Under the pieces are notes generated by a model that saw only the letters and a program-made list of their open reading frames with translations, was not told the DNA's origin and made no database searches. This document shows, in pieces, positions 1 to 7,503 of a DNA stretch of 64,000 nucleotides. Both the position numbers and the translations under genes were made by a program. How positions within the stretch are numbered: position 1 is the first letter of the stretch; each line of letters opens with the position of its first letter. This stretch comes from Chromohalobacter canadensis (GTDB taxonomy: Bacteria; Pseudomonadota; Gammaproteobacteria; Pseudomonadales; Halomonadaceae), in contig NZ_CP140151.1 of the NCBI RefSeq assembly GCF_034479555.1, positions 2,852,001 to 2,916,000 on the forward strand. Reading direction: 5' to 3'.

Positions 1-316
1 ATAGCCAGGGTCTCGCCTTGCCATGACGGGAGCGCGTCTTGTCGATGACGTATCCCATGGCAATATCCGAGACGCCGTCGAACACGCGTGAGAACAGCAT
101 GATCGAGCCGATGACTCCGGCGGCGACGCCGATGACATCCGTGTAGTAATACACGATAAAGATGCTCATCGCTTGCCAGATGAAATTGCTGGCCAAGTCG
201 CCACAGCCATAGCCGATCTTCTCGAGAAGACCGATCTTCTCGACTGGTGGGACTGGAGAAGCAGTGTGCGTTGCGTGCTCACCAGGCGCTGTTGAAGTCT
301 GTGAATTTGCCGTCAT
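1..316 (-). CDS. GPH-family sugar:cation symporter, N-terminal part
   Basis: Only the first 105 codons lie in the window; the gene runs off the left edge. The translation has a roughly 30-residue polar N-terminal extension, then EKIGYGCGDLASNFIW, the hallmark opening of MelB/GPH (glycoside-pentoside-hexuronide) symporters in the inner membrane, followed by two hydrophobic helices and the loop GYVIDKTRSRHGKARPW, which matches the family's conserved cytoplasmic loop DRTRTRWGRFRPW. The ATG at 316 is chosen because GAGGT lies just upstream; an in-frame ATG at 334 has no ribosome binding site. It is divergent from the xylonate-type dehydratase, so a pentose or sugar-acid substrate is likely, but the substrate cannot be read from the sequence. 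Confidence 0.85.
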   Translation of the reverse strand, partial: MTANSQTSTAPGEHATHTASPVPPVEKIGLLEKIGYGCGDLASNFIWQAMSIFIVYYYTDVIGVAAGVIGSIMLFSRVFDGVSDIAMGYVIDKTRSRHGKARPWL

Positions 317-650
317 GGTGGACCTCGTTGTCATGGAAGGGGGCGCTGACCTCCAGTGATGTGAAGACGCAGTGGTGCATGTCTAACGACTGTTTGCTTT
401 CCTATTTGGCGAGCGATGGAGTGTTTAGTTTGAAGAGTTAATTAATATTATGTTTGTGTAATAATAAAGAGATTTCCATTATACGTTGGTCATATCCCCG
501 TTATCCTTTGATGGATCAGGCATGCATGTGCTGTATGAGCAATGCTTTTCAGCGTCGTCAAGCTGGAAGGGTAAAGAATCTCTCTTAACCAAGGGTGGTG
601 AGCTTATGGGGAGCTCATGGTTGATACCCTTGGATACCAACATCGCCTTG

Positions 651-674
651 GGAGGCGGCCCATGGGCCGCCTCC
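651..674. repeat. Perfect 24-base palindrome
   Basis: The arms GGAGGCGGCCCA and TGGGCCGCCTCC are exact reverse complements. As RNA it would form a strong hairpin, but no T-run follows on either strand, so a Rho-independent terminator is not clearly supported. A structured 5' leader or a protein-binding site are alternatives. Confidence 0.5.
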
Positions 675-724
675 TTGCGTTGGGGGCTGCTCGCATGTGT
701 CAGCGGGAGATCTACGCCTATCGG

Positions 725-741
725 AGTATGTTGAACATACT
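725..741. promoter_or_regulatory. Putative GntR/FCD operator upstream of the dehydratase
   Basis: AGTATGTT-G-AACATACT is a perfect inverted repeat with a one-base centre, 57 bases before the dehydratase start. The core ATGTTGAACAT recurs, with one change, as ATGTCGAACAT at 3527-3537, upstream of the neighbouring FCD-type GntR regulator gene. The shared core suggests that regulator controls both promoters. A weaker related half, AATATGTTTGAC, follows at 745-756. Confidence 0.55.
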
Positions 742-797
742 GGGAATATGTTTGACTTACTTAGGAGCCGATTGTTCTTTCGAGAGGAGATAACCCG

Positions 798-2606
798 ATG
801 TCCGCCGACAATCGCCGCATGACCCCCGATCAACTGCGTTCGCGCTGGTGGTTCGACAATCCCGAGCATCCGGGGACCACGGCGCTATGCATCGAGCGCT
901 ACATGAACTACGGCCTGACGCTGGAAGAACTCAAGAGCGGCAAGCCGATCATCGGCATCGCGCAGTCGGGCTCCGACTTGACGCCTTGCAATCGTCACCA
1001 CATCGACCTGGTAAAACGCGTCAAGGATGGCATCCGCGCCGCTGGGGGCGTGCCGTTCGAGTTTCCCCTGCATCCCATCCATGAAAACGTGCGCCGGCCG
1101 ACGGCAGCGCTGGATCGCAACCTGGCATACCTGGGCCTGGTGGAAGTCCTGCATGGTTATCCGTTAGACGGCGTGGTGCTGACCACCGGCTGTGACAAGA
1201 CCACGCCCGCCTGCCTGATGGCGGCGGCGACGGTCAACATTCCGGCGATCGTGCTCTCCGGCGGGCCGATGCTCAATGGCTGGCGCGGCACTCAGGAACG
1301 CGTGGGCTCGGGCACCATCATCTGGGAACTGCGCAAGCGTCTTGCGGCAGGGGATATCGGCTACGAGGAATTCCTGTCCCGCGCCACCGATTCGGCGCCT
1401 TCCGTGGGCCACTGCAACACCATGGGCACCGCCTCGACGATGAATTCCATGGCCGAAGCGTTGGGCATGAGCCTGCCCGGCTCGGCGATGATCCCGGCGC
1501 CCTACAAGGAGCGCTCGATGGTTGCCTACCAGACCGGGACGCGCATCGTCGACATGGTGTGGGAAGACCTGCGGCCGCTGGATATCATCACTCGCGAGGC
1601 CTGCGAAAATGCCATCGTGGTGTGTTCTGCGCTGGGCGGTTCCTCCAATGCGCCGGTGCATATCAATGCCATCGCCCGTCACGCGGGGATCGAGCTGACC
1701 AACGACGACTGGCAGCGCCTCGGGCACGAAATTCCGCTACTTGCCAACGTGATGCCGGCGGGGATCTATCTTTCCGAGGAGTTCTACCGGGCCGGTGGCG
1801 TGCCCGCGGTGCTCAGCGAACTGATCAAGGCCGGACGTCTGCATGGCGACGTGGCAACGGTCAACGGCAAGACATTGGCGGAGAATACGGCAGGGCGTGA
1901 AACCCTGGACGACGATATCATTCGCCGCTATGACAATCCGCTGGTGGAAGAGGCCGGCTTCATCAACCTCAAGGGCAATCTGTTCGATTCGGCGTTGATG
2001 AAGACCAGCGTGATCGCCAGCGACTTCCGGCAGCGTTTCCTGAGTCAGGCCGATGATCTGGATGCCTTTGAAGGCAAGGTGGCGGTATTCGACGGCTCCG
2101 AGGATTATCATGCGCGCATCGACGATCCGTCGCTCGAGATCGACGCGAATACCATCCTGATCATGCGCGGTGCTGGGCCGATCGGCCATCCGGGGAGTGC
2201 CGAGGTCGTCAACATGCAGCCGCCGGAGGCGCTGATCCGTCAAGGCATCGAATCGCTGCCATGCATCGGCGACGGTCGTCAGTCGGGGACCTCGGGCTCG
2301 CCCTCGATCCTCAACGCGGCCCCCGAAGCGGCGGTGGGTGGCGGCTTGGCGCTACTGGAAACGGGGGACCGGATTCGTATCGACCTCAAGCGCGGTGAAG
2401 CGAATCTGCTGGTCGATGACGCCGAGTTGGCGAAACGTCGCCAGGCGCTGGAGTCACGGGGCGGTTACATCTATCCGGTGGACCAGACGCCTTGGCAGGA
2501 GATTCAGCGCGGCATGGTCGAGCAGCTCGATCGTGGCATGACGCTGGGCCCGGCCACTAAGTACCGCGACGTCGCCCGCCAGAGCCCGCCTCGCGACAAT
2601 CACTGA
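798..2606 (+). CDS. xylD: IlvD/Edd-family sugar-acid dehydratase, probably D-xylonate dehydratase
   Basis: This 602-residue protein belongs to the iron-sulfur IlvD/Edd dehydratases. The opening ([32 protein letters not shown]) and the C-terminal pattern KYRDVA...NH closely follow the Caulobacter-type D-xylonate dehydratase as I remember it, rather than dihydroxy-acid dehydratase. The three expected cluster cysteines are visible: Cys64 (LTPCNR), Cys132 (TGCDKTTP) and Cys206 ([10 protein letters not shown]). It would convert D-xylonate to 2-keto-3-deoxy-xylonate in the cytoplasm. GAGAGGAG gives a good ribosome binding site for this ATG. The symporter and FCD/GntR neighbours fit pentose or pentonate catabolism. 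Activity on another aldonate such as L-arabonate cannot be excluded. Confidence 0.85.
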   Translation: MSADNRRMTPDQLRSRWWFDNPEHPGTTALCIERYMNYGLTLEELKSGKPIIGIAQSGSDLTPCNRHHIDLVKRVKDGIRAAGGVPFEFPLHPIHENVRRPTAALDRNLAYLGLVEVLHGYPLDGVVLTTGCDKTTPACLMAAATVNIPAIVLSGGPMLNGWRGTQERVGSGTIIWELRKRLAAGDIGYEEFLSRATDSAPSVGHCNTMGTASTMNSMAEALGMSLPGSAMIPAPYKERSMVAYQTGTRIVDMVWEDLRPLDIITREACENAIVVCSALGGSSNAPVHINAIARHAGIELTNDDWQRLGHEIPLLANVMPAGIYLSEEFYRAGGVPAVLSELIKAGRLHGDVATVNGKTLAENTAGRETLDDDIIRRYDNPLVEEAGFINLKGNLFDSALMKTSVIASDFRQRFLSQADDLDAFEGKVAVFDGSEDYHARIDDPSLEIDANTILIMRGAGPIGHPGSAEVVNMQPPEALIRQGIESLPCIGDGRQSGTSGSPSILNAAPEAAVGGGLALLETGDRIRIDLKRGEANLLVDDAELAKRRQALESRGGYIYPVDQTPWQEIQRGMVEQLDRGMTLGPATKYRDVARQSPPRDNH

Positions 2607-2647
2607 ATATTCAGCACCCAATACTCACCGTTGAGCATTCAGCCACC

Positions 2648-2678
2648 GAAACGGGCGTCGCCATGCGACGCCCGTTTC
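2648..2678. terminator. Bidirectional terminator-like hairpin
   Basis: The 14-base arms GAAACGGGCGTCGC and GCGACGCCCGTTTC pair perfectly around a 3-base loop, between the convergent dehydratase and GntR genes. The arms end in GTTTC on both strands, with no longer T-run. Confidence 0.75.
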
Positions 2679-2721
2679 GCGTTGCAGGAGCTTGAGTCGA
2701 GAGAATGGAACTTGAAGCGTG

Positions 2722-3489
2722 TCAGGTTTCGGACAACAGCTCGGCGCTATGCCCAAGTGGCGTTTCTGGAATCTCTAGCCCCAAGGCGCTGGCGGTTCCG
2801 GCAAGCACGGCCTGCGAGGCGAGAAAGGCATCGCGTGGTCGGCGTGCGCGAATGCTTTCCATCAGCAATCGGTGGCGTTCCAGGCTCTCCGCCGGGTCGC
2901 TGGCACTGACGTTTGAGGTCTCGATCAACAGCAATATCGAGGGGCGCAGAATGTGCGAGAGCTGTGACCAGACGATGTTGTGCGTGGCCTTGAAGATCGC
3001 CACATGGAAGGCGATGTCATAATCACTATGCAGGCGACCGTCACGGTTGGAAGCGGGGTCGTCGAGGTCACTGCCCATACCGTTGAAGGCCTCCTCGATG
3101 GCGACCAGGTCATGCGCCGTCGCGTGCTTGGCGGCGGTCATGGCGACATAGGGCTCCACGTCCAGGCGAAAGGCCAGGATCTCGCGCTGCACACCGGGAT
3201 TGGGCGCCGCATAGCGCGTCATCCACTCGGTGACTTGAGCATCGAGAATGTTCCACTCCGGGTACTCGCGGACCTTCGAGCCGTGCCCTGAGATGCGTTC
3301 GATGATCCCGGCATCGACCAACTGGCGAAGATCGCTGCGCACGGCCGAGCGATTGAGGGCGAAGCGCTCGCACAGGTCGACTTCGCGCGGCACGAAATCC
3401 CCCGGCTGATACTCGCCGGAGAAGATCTCCTTCGCTAGCGCCTCGGCGACGCTAGGGCGTTTGCGGGATGGGGTTTGTTTGCTCTTCAC
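2722..3489 (-). CDS. FadR/FCD-type GntR transcriptional regulator
   Basis: The N-terminus carries a GntR winged helix (ALAKEIFSGEYQPGDFVPREVDLCERFALNRSAVRSDLRQL). The rest is an all-helical FCD ligand-binding domain with metal-site-type features (FRLDVEPYVAMTAAKHA, HSDYDIAFHVAIFKATHN, HRLLMESIRARR). Proteins of this subgroup usually repress or activate sugar-acid genes. I start at GTG 3489 (KSKQTPSRKRPSVAEALA); the upstream ATG at 3537 would fall inside the putative operator at 3527-3537. It lies next to, and converges on, the xylonate-type dehydratase, and shares an operator core with that gene's promoter, so local autoregulated control is inferred. Confidence 0.85.
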   Translation of the reverse strand: MKSKQTPSRKRPSVAEALAKEIFSGEYQPGDFVPREVDLCERFALNRSAVRSDLRQLVDAGIIERISGHGSKVREYPEWNILDAQVTEWMTRYAAPNPGVQREILAFRLDVEPYVAMTAAKHATAHDLVAIEEAFNGMGSDLDDPASNRDGRLHSDYDIAFHVAIFKATHNIVWSQLSHILRPSILLLIETSNVSASDPAESLERHRLLMESIRARRPRDAFLASQAVLAGTASALGLEIPETPLGHSAELLSET

Positions 3490-3526
3490 GTGACATCGTT
3501 CCGAATCATTTCGCTCACGCTGGCAT

Positions 3527-3537
3527 ATGTCGAACAT
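3527..3537. promoter_or_regulatory. Putative operator at the GntR regulator promoter
   Basis: ATGTCGAACAT differs by one base from the core of the perfect inverted repeat at 725-741. Its position just upstream of the regulator start fits autoregulation. Confidence 0.45.
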
Positions 3538-3587
3538 TTCGACAAGGCGCCGATGGTAGAGGTTTTCGTGGAGAAGATGTCACTGGC

Positions 3588-4748
3588 CTAGTCGGCGCTT
3601 GCCAGGCGCTGACCGAGCGCCACCATGAAGGCATCCGCCGCGTCGAGTTGAGCCACTTCCAGATATTCGTCGGGTTGGTGTGCCTGAGCGATGCTGCCGG
3701 GGCCGCAAATCACCGTAGGCAGGCCGGCGCGCTGGAACTGGCCCGCTTCGGTGGCATACGCCACGGCTTCGTTGTCGGTGGCGCTGAGCAGCGACTGGCA
3801 TAGCGCTACCGCCGCTTGGTTGTCGCGGTCGGCCAGGGCGGGCACGGTCTCGGTGAGATGGTCGGTCTGGATGGCGATCTGAGGCGCGCGTGGGCGCAAC
3901 TCGCGGACCAATGACTCGGCGTAGTGCTGGAAGCGCTCGAACAAGGCCTCAAAGCCGTCCGTCGGCAGGTGGCGAATCTCCCAGTCGAAATGGCACTCGC
4001 GCGCCATGATGTTGATCGCCGTACCACCCTGGATCTTGCCCACGTGCAAGCTGGAATGGGGGACGTTGAAGAGCGGATCGACACGCCCCTCGCTGACCAG
4101 TTCCGCCATGATGTCCTCGATGCGGGTCACCAGGCGGGCGGCCACGTGTACGGCGGACACACCCTGACGCACCTGGCTGGAGTGCGCCTCGCGACCTGTC
4201 ACCGTGGTGCGCAGGTTGGTGATGCCCTTCTGGGCCACCACCGGCGCCATCAGCGTGGGCTCGCCGACGATGACCGCTGCCGGCGTCGGTGCATCGGCCA
4301 TCAGACGTTCGATCAAGCGCGGCGCGCCCAGGCAGCCGACTTCCTCGTCATAGGAAAACGCCAGATAGATGGGCCGTTGCAGATCGCTGGCCTGCCACTG
4401 AGGCACCTGCGCCAATGCGCTGGCAATGAAGCCCTTCATGTCGCAACTACCACGCCCGTAGAGGCGACCGTCGTGCTTGTCGGTCAGCGTGAAGGGGGCG
4501 CTGCTCCAGGGCTGGCCGTCGACCGGTACCACGTCGGTATGCCCGGACAACACCACACCACCTGCCACCTCGGGGCCGATGCGTGCGAGCAGGTTGGCCT
4601 TGCTGCCGTCATCGTTGTCGATGCGGGTACAGGGCACGTCGTGCGCGGCGAGGTAACGCTCGATGAAGGCGATCAGTTCCAAGTTGGAGTGACGCGACAC
4701 AGTGTCGAAGCCAACCAGGCGTTCGAGCAAGTCAGTGGTTTTGGACAT
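3588..4748 (-). CDS. argE: Acetylornithine deacetylase (M20 peptidase family)
   Basis: This 386-residue M20 metallohydrolase has the ArgE layout: GHTDVVPVDGQPW (His70, Asp72), GRGSCDMKG (Asp103), SYDEEVGCLGA (catalytic and metal glutamates), and GREAHSS in the dimerisation lid. The family removes acetyl from N2-acetylornithine with two metal ions in the cytoplasm. The start at 4748 follows GGGAGG at good spacing; the frame is open another 56 codons upstream without a better site. It stands alone, divergent from wrbA. Related M20 enzymes (succinyl-diaminopimelate desuccinylase, formylornithine-type hydrolases) are possible, but the motif set favours ArgE. Confidence 0.85.
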   Translation of the reverse strand: MSKTTDLLERLVGFDTVSRHSNLELIAFIERYLAAHDVPCTRIDNDDGSKANLLARIGPEVAGGVVLSGHTDVVPVDGQPWSSAPFTLTDKHDGRLYGRGSCDMKGFIASALAQVPQWQASDLQRPIYLAFSYDEEVGCLGAPRLIERLMADAPTPAAVIVGEPTLMAPVVAQKGITNLRTTVTGREAHSSQVRQGVSAVHVAARLVTRIEDIMAELVSEGRVDPLFNVPHSSLHVGKIQGGTAINIMARECHFDWEIRHLPTDGFEALFERFQHYAESLVRELRPRAPQIAIQTDHLTETVPALADRDNQAAVALCQSLLSATDNEAVAYATEAGQFQRAGLPTVICGPGSIAQAHQPDEYLEVAQLDAADAFMVALGQRLASAD

Positions 4749-4874
4749 GATGGCCTCCCAGCGGGATGTTTTGCGCCAGCCTAGCACGCCGATGTCGCGG
4801 GGCGTCACTTTGACGGCGGGGCGAGCGTGCGTCATCTTGAGAGTGTCCATACACTCAGTCGGGAGAGTACTCAC

Positions 4875-5480
4875 GTGAGCAAGGTTCTCGTTCTCTATTA
4901 TTCCAGTTACGGGCACGTCGAAACATTGGCCAATACTGTTGCCGAAGGCGCACGCGGTGTGGCCGGCACCCAGGTGGATCTGTATCGCGTGGCCGAGCTC
5001 GTGCCCGCTGACGTCGCCGAAAAATCCGGCTACAAGGAAGACAGCACCGCTGCCGTGCTGGATGACCCTAGCCTACTGGCCGATTACGACGCGATTCTCG
5101 TCGGTACCCCCACGCGCTTTGGCAACATGGCCTCGCAGATGCGCAACTTCTGGGACAAGACGGGCGGTCTCTGGGCGCAAGGCAAGCTGATCGGCAAGCT
5201 GGGCGGCGCCTTCACATCCACCGCTAGCCAGCATGGTGGGCAGGAAACCACGCTGACCTCGATTCATACTACCTTGCTGCATCACGGCATGGCGGTCGTC
5301 GGCGTACCGTATTCCTGCGCGGCACTGAGCGAGCTCGATGACGTCTCTGGCGGTACGCCCTACGGCGCGACGACCATCGCCGGTGGTGACGGGAGTCGCC
5401 AACCCAGCGAAAACGAGTTGACCATCGCCCGCTTCCAGGGCCAGCACATCGCTGAAATGGCCGCCAAGCTCGCCGGCTAA
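4875..5480 (+). CDS. wrbA: NAD(P)H:quinone oxidoreductase WrbA (flavodoxin-like)
   Basis: About 200 residues. It begins [18 protein letters not shown], the FMN phosphate-binding loop, continues with [18 protein letters not shown], and ends with the WrbA-type segment [13 protein letters not shown]. WrbA reduces quinones by two electrons with FMN as cofactor and is linked to oxidative stress. The GTG at 4875 is preferred because GGGAGAG precedes it and the upstream ATG at 4827 would add residues absent from the family. Divergent from argE. Confidence 0.9.
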   Translation: MSKVLVLYYSSYGHVETLANTVAEGARGVAGTQVDLYRVAELVPADVAEKSGYKEDSTAAVLDDPSLLADYDAILVGTPTRFGNMASQMRNFWDKTGGLWAQGKLIGKLGGAFTSTASQHGGQETTLTSIHTTLLHHGMAVVGVPYSCAALSELDDVSGGTPYGATTIAGGDGSRQPSENELTIARFQGQHIAEMAAKLAG

Positions 5481-5508
5481 ACGCCCCACTGACTGCCATC
5501 AATGCCAG

Positions 5509-5531
5509 ACGCCGTGCCTCGGGCGCGGCGT
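5509..5531 (+). terminator. wrbA terminator-like hairpin
   Basis: ACGCCGTGCC and GGCGCGGCGT form a 10-base stem with one G-U pair around a TCG loop, followed by ATTGTGTTG. It lies 28 bases after the wrbA stop. Confidence 0.55.
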
Positions 5532-5591
5532 ATTGTGTTGCTGAAGGGCTTACGTTATTTCAATAAGAGATGCTATGCGTATCTACTTCTT

Positions 5592-5954
5592 ATGAACTAT
5601 TTATTCAATTTTATCGTAGGCACTTTTGTAGGAGCAGCCAGCTGGGGGATTTCACCTTTGGTGTCGGGGGAGTTCGAACCCTTTGACACGATGGTCGGCT
5701 GGGTGATTGGGCAGGCTTTAATGCTTACCTTTACTATATATACAGGCTGGACTAAAAAGCTGGCGCTTCTCTTGGTCGTAGTGGCAGGCATGTATGTGGG
5801 ACAGAATGCATATGCCTATATTGTTGGACCAAGTGGGGTAAGAGAATGGTTCGTTCTAGGGCTCGTAACAAACATACTGCTCTGCATCATTCCCTTCGCT
5901 GGAGGCGGTTTAGCCAAATGTGCCTCTTTGTACGTGCATCGTCCCAAAAAGTAA
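5592..5954 (+). CDS. Small integral membrane protein, function unknown
   Basis: About 120 residues with four hydrophobic segments (MNYLFNFIVGTFVGAASWG; VGWVIGQALMLTFTIYTGW; LALLLVVVAGMYVG; WFVLGLVTNILLCIIPFAGG) and a short basic tail HRPKK. I do not recognise a family. The frame is open back to 5502, and the start is uncertain because no candidate has a strong ribosome binding site. The first 60 bases are clearly AT-richer than the flanking genes, with codons such as TTA, AAT and TTT, which suggests recent acquisition or weak expression. The next gene is another small membrane protein of unknown function. Confidence 0.5.
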   Translation: MNYLFNFIVGTFVGAASWGISPLVSGEFEPFDTMVGWVIGQALMLTFTIYTGWTKKLALLLVVVAGMYVGQNAYAYIVGPSGVREWFVLGLVTNILLCIIPFAGGGLAKCASLYVHRPKK

Positions 5955-6060
5955 GGTTGGTAGCAGGATTCGCTTAGGGGCGCCCTGCTGACATACTCAA
6001 TAGCTGGCTGCTTCGTGGGGTGACAAGCCTTCTATCGCTATTATCGCTATAAGGAAATGT

Positions 6061-6549
6061 ATGCCCAATTTCCATACTCGCTCGTTGTGCGAAGCGCTGT
6101 TGGGTCTTGCGGGGATTTGGCTTCTGGTAAGGACGCTCTCGAACCAGGCCACATCTCTCTATATAGCTTGGTCCAGTTCGTCTGTTGCACAAGAGGCGGG
6201 GTCACCGAATATGCTCGCCATCCAAGGCGTGCATTTTCTCGTCAGTGTACTGTTGGGAGCGGGGCTTCTCCTGGCGCGCAAGCCGATCAGTCGCTGGCTA
6301 GCGCCGTATGAGACCGACTTCTCAGTCTCGTCGGCGACTCTGATGGCCGTGGGGACTGCCTTGATTGGCATCGGTTATCTGGCGTCGGGTCTGGTCACGC
6401 TGGGCACGCATTATGCGCGACTGGAAACGCTGGGCTCTTCCAGTTCCGACAGTCTCTGGCGCGGTGGTTTCTCCGTGGGTGTCGGGATCATACTGTTCGC
6501 CAGTTCTCTCGGTATCGGCCGCCTTTGGCGACGGCTTCGGGCGTTATGA
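6061..6549 (+). CDS. Small integral membrane protein, function unknown
   Basis: This 162-residue protein has about four hydrophobic segments (LCEALLGLAGIWLLV; LVSVLLGAGLLLA; LMAVGTALIGIGYLASGLV; VGVGIILFASSLGIG) separated by polar, serine-rich loops. AAGGA precedes the ATG at good spacing, and a clear terminator follows at 6560-6590, so it is probably a real single-gene unit. I recognise no family and infer no function. Confidence 0.6.
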   Translation: MPNFHTRSLCEALLGLAGIWLLVRTLSNQATSLYIAWSSSSVAQEAGSPNMLAIQGVHFLVSVLLGAGLLLARKPISRWLAPYETDFSVSSATLMAVGTALIGIGYLASGLVTLGTHYARLETLGSSSSDSLWRGGFSVGVGIILFASSLGIGRLWRRLRAL

Positions 6550-6559
6550 TGCTGAGCCG

Positions 6560-6590
6560 AGGACGGTGGAGGCAGCCGTCCTTTATTTAT
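6560..6590 (+). terminator. Rho-independent terminator
   Basis: AGGACGG and CCGTCCT form a 7-base stem, followed at once by TTATTTAT. It ends the transcript of the small membrane protein gene at 6061-6549. Confidence 0.7.
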
Positions 6591-6623
6591 TGAGAACTCA
6601 TCTTTCCTAGTGACTCAATATTG

Positions 6624-6654
6624 CCTAGGTACTCACCAACCTCGCACGACTCGT
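6624..6654. repeat. 31-base direct repeat, left copy
   Basis: Identical to 7473-7503. In the right-hand copy these bases encode the last codons and stop of sbcC (GTSRARLVST, read on the minus strand). The two copies bracket the MNT/HEPN module at a distance of 849 bases, resembling att-like or recombination-generated flanks. Confidence 0.85.
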
Positions 6655-6705
6655 CCCATGGCCGAGCGCTTGCAGGCCGTCCAGCGCGGCGCTTGCTCTA
6701 CGCCG
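6625..6705 (-). pseudogene. Remnant of an sbcC 3' end with internal deletion
   Basis: Read on the minus strand, this piece gives ALDGLQALG joined directly to HGTSRARLVST and a TAG stop. Intact sbcC has ALDGLQALG at about residues 1056-1064 and GTSRARLVST at its very end, so about 28 codons are missing between them. The junction lies in similar LG codons (GCTGGG / GCTCGG), which could have served for recombination. Upstream, similarity fades and a stop appears after a few codons. It is therefore a duplicated, decayed sbcC tail, not a gene. Confidence 0.75.
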
Positions 6706-6843
6706 TCAGGGCCGAGGTTCGAGCGAGATGGGGCGACGGGCTCCTTGGAGGTCGTTGATGCGGGAGTTCCGAGTGCTATGCTAAGCGCACATGAGACAAA
6801 GGGGTTAGTGAGAGGCCGTTGCTGCCCGACATGGAGGTAAAAG

Positions 6844-7134
6844 ATGAACAAATTGCAAACGCTGTCGTTACTGAAGCAGCATCTACCTGCCATGGTCCAT
6901 CAATTTGGTGTTCGGGACCTTGCTCTCTTCGGCTCTATGGTGCGCGATGAGGCGGAAGAGCGTAGTGACGTCGATATCCTGGTGAGCTTCGAGGGCCCGG
7001 CAACGGCAGATCGCTATTTCGGGGTGCAATTCTATTTGGAAGATCTCTTGGGGCGTCCGGTGGACTTGGTGACCGATAAGGCGTTGCGTTCCGAGCTTCG
7101 ACCTTTCATCGAGCGCGAGGCCATGCATGTCTGA
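6844..7134 (+). CDS. MNT-type nucleotidyltransferase antitoxin (MntA-like)
   Basis: A 96-residue minimal nucleotidyltransferase. LFGSMVRDEAEERSDVDILVSF contains the family signature: Gly30-Ser31, then Asp42 and Asp44 as the metal-binding pair. In studied MNT/HEPN pairs the MNT protein inactivates the HEPN toxin by adding AMP to a tyrosine in its active-site motif. It has an excellent ribosome binding site (GGAGGT) and overlaps the HEPN gene by 8 bases, so the two are translationally coupled. The module is bracketed by copies of the sbcC tail, indicating insertion next to that gene. Confidence 0.9.
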   Translation: MNKLQTLSLLKQHLPAMVHQFGVRDLALFGSMVRDEAEERSDVDILVSFEGPATADRYFGVQFYLEDLLGRPVDLVTDKALRSELRPFIEREAMHV

Positions 7135-7477
7135 AAATAGACCACCACGAGAGTGGCGCTTTTACATCGATGACATGATCGGCTTCTCAGAAAAAGTGCT
7201 TGTTTACACTGATGGACTGGATCAAGAAGGCTTCATTAAGCACGACCTGACATATGATGCCACCCTCCGCAATCTGGAATTGATCGGGGAGGCGGCTACC
7301 CGCATTCCAGATGATATACGTGCCGCTCATCCGGAGATTCCATGGCGTCTGATCATCGCCACGCGGAACCGCCTCATACATGCCTATCTCGGAATTGATG
7401 CCGATACTGTCTGGAGCATCATTCAGACGCATATCCCGGAGCTTCGCGAACGGCTAGAGGCTTTAAAGTACACCTAG
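7127..7477 (+). CDS. HEPN-domain toxin, HepT-like (DUF86)
   Basis: A 116-residue DUF86/HepT-type protein. The RNase signature R-x4-H-x-Y is intact as RNRLIHAY, with Arg80, His85 and Tyr87. Family knowledge says such proteins cleave RNA, and that the cognate MNT enzyme AMPylates the motif tyrosine. It overlaps the MNT gene by 8 bases. Its TAG stop (7475-7477) lies in the 31-base direct repeat, and shares the CTAG with the stop of sbcC on the other strand (7474-7476), so the two genes converge with overlapping stops. Confidence 0.9.
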   Translation: MSENRPPREWRFYIDDMIGFSEKVLVYTDGLDQEGFIKHDLTYDATLRNLELIGEAATRIPDDIRAAHPEIPWRLIIATRNRLIHAYLGIDADTVWSIIQTHIPELRERLEALKYT

Positions 7478-7503
7478 GTACTCACCAACCTCGCACGACT
7501 CGT
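7473..7503. repeat. 31-base direct repeat, right copy (end of sbcC)
   Basis: Identical to 6624-6654. Here it is functional: it encodes the last codons and stop of sbcC on the minus strand and, at its left edge, the stop of the HEPN toxin gene on the plus strand. Confidence 0.85.

Larger units (their letters stand above)
317..797. other. Divergent intergenic region between symporter and dehydratase
   Basis: This 481-base stretch has no convincing gene. It holds an AT-rich segment (about 430-485), a perfect 24-base palindrome (651-674) and an operator-like inverted repeat (725-741). The dehydratase ribosome binding site GAGAGGAG is at about 783-790. The short reading frames here lack good ribosome binding sites and resemble nothing I recognise. 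Confidence 0.6.
6591..6843. other. Non-coding stretch holding an sbcC tail remnant and the toxin-antitoxin promoter
   Basis: No intact gene is supported here. The left part (6624-6705) is a decayed copy of the end of sbcC (separate entry). The right part leads into the ribosome binding site GGAGGT of the MNT gene and should carry its promoter; I see no strong -35/-10 pair. The open frames through this region lack family resemblance. Confidence 0.55.

Noticed and set aside
486..734. Short frames between the symporter and dehydratase genes
   Set aside because: They span the palindrome and operator, and lack start signals.
3924..4784. 286-codon plus-strand open frame opposite argE
   Set aside because: Antisense shadow of a gene with clear M20 motifs; composition is His/Arg-rich and without recognisable domains.
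6610..6840. Short plus-strand frame before the MNT gene
   Set aside because: It crosses the sbcC remnant and has no ribosome binding site or family resemblance.
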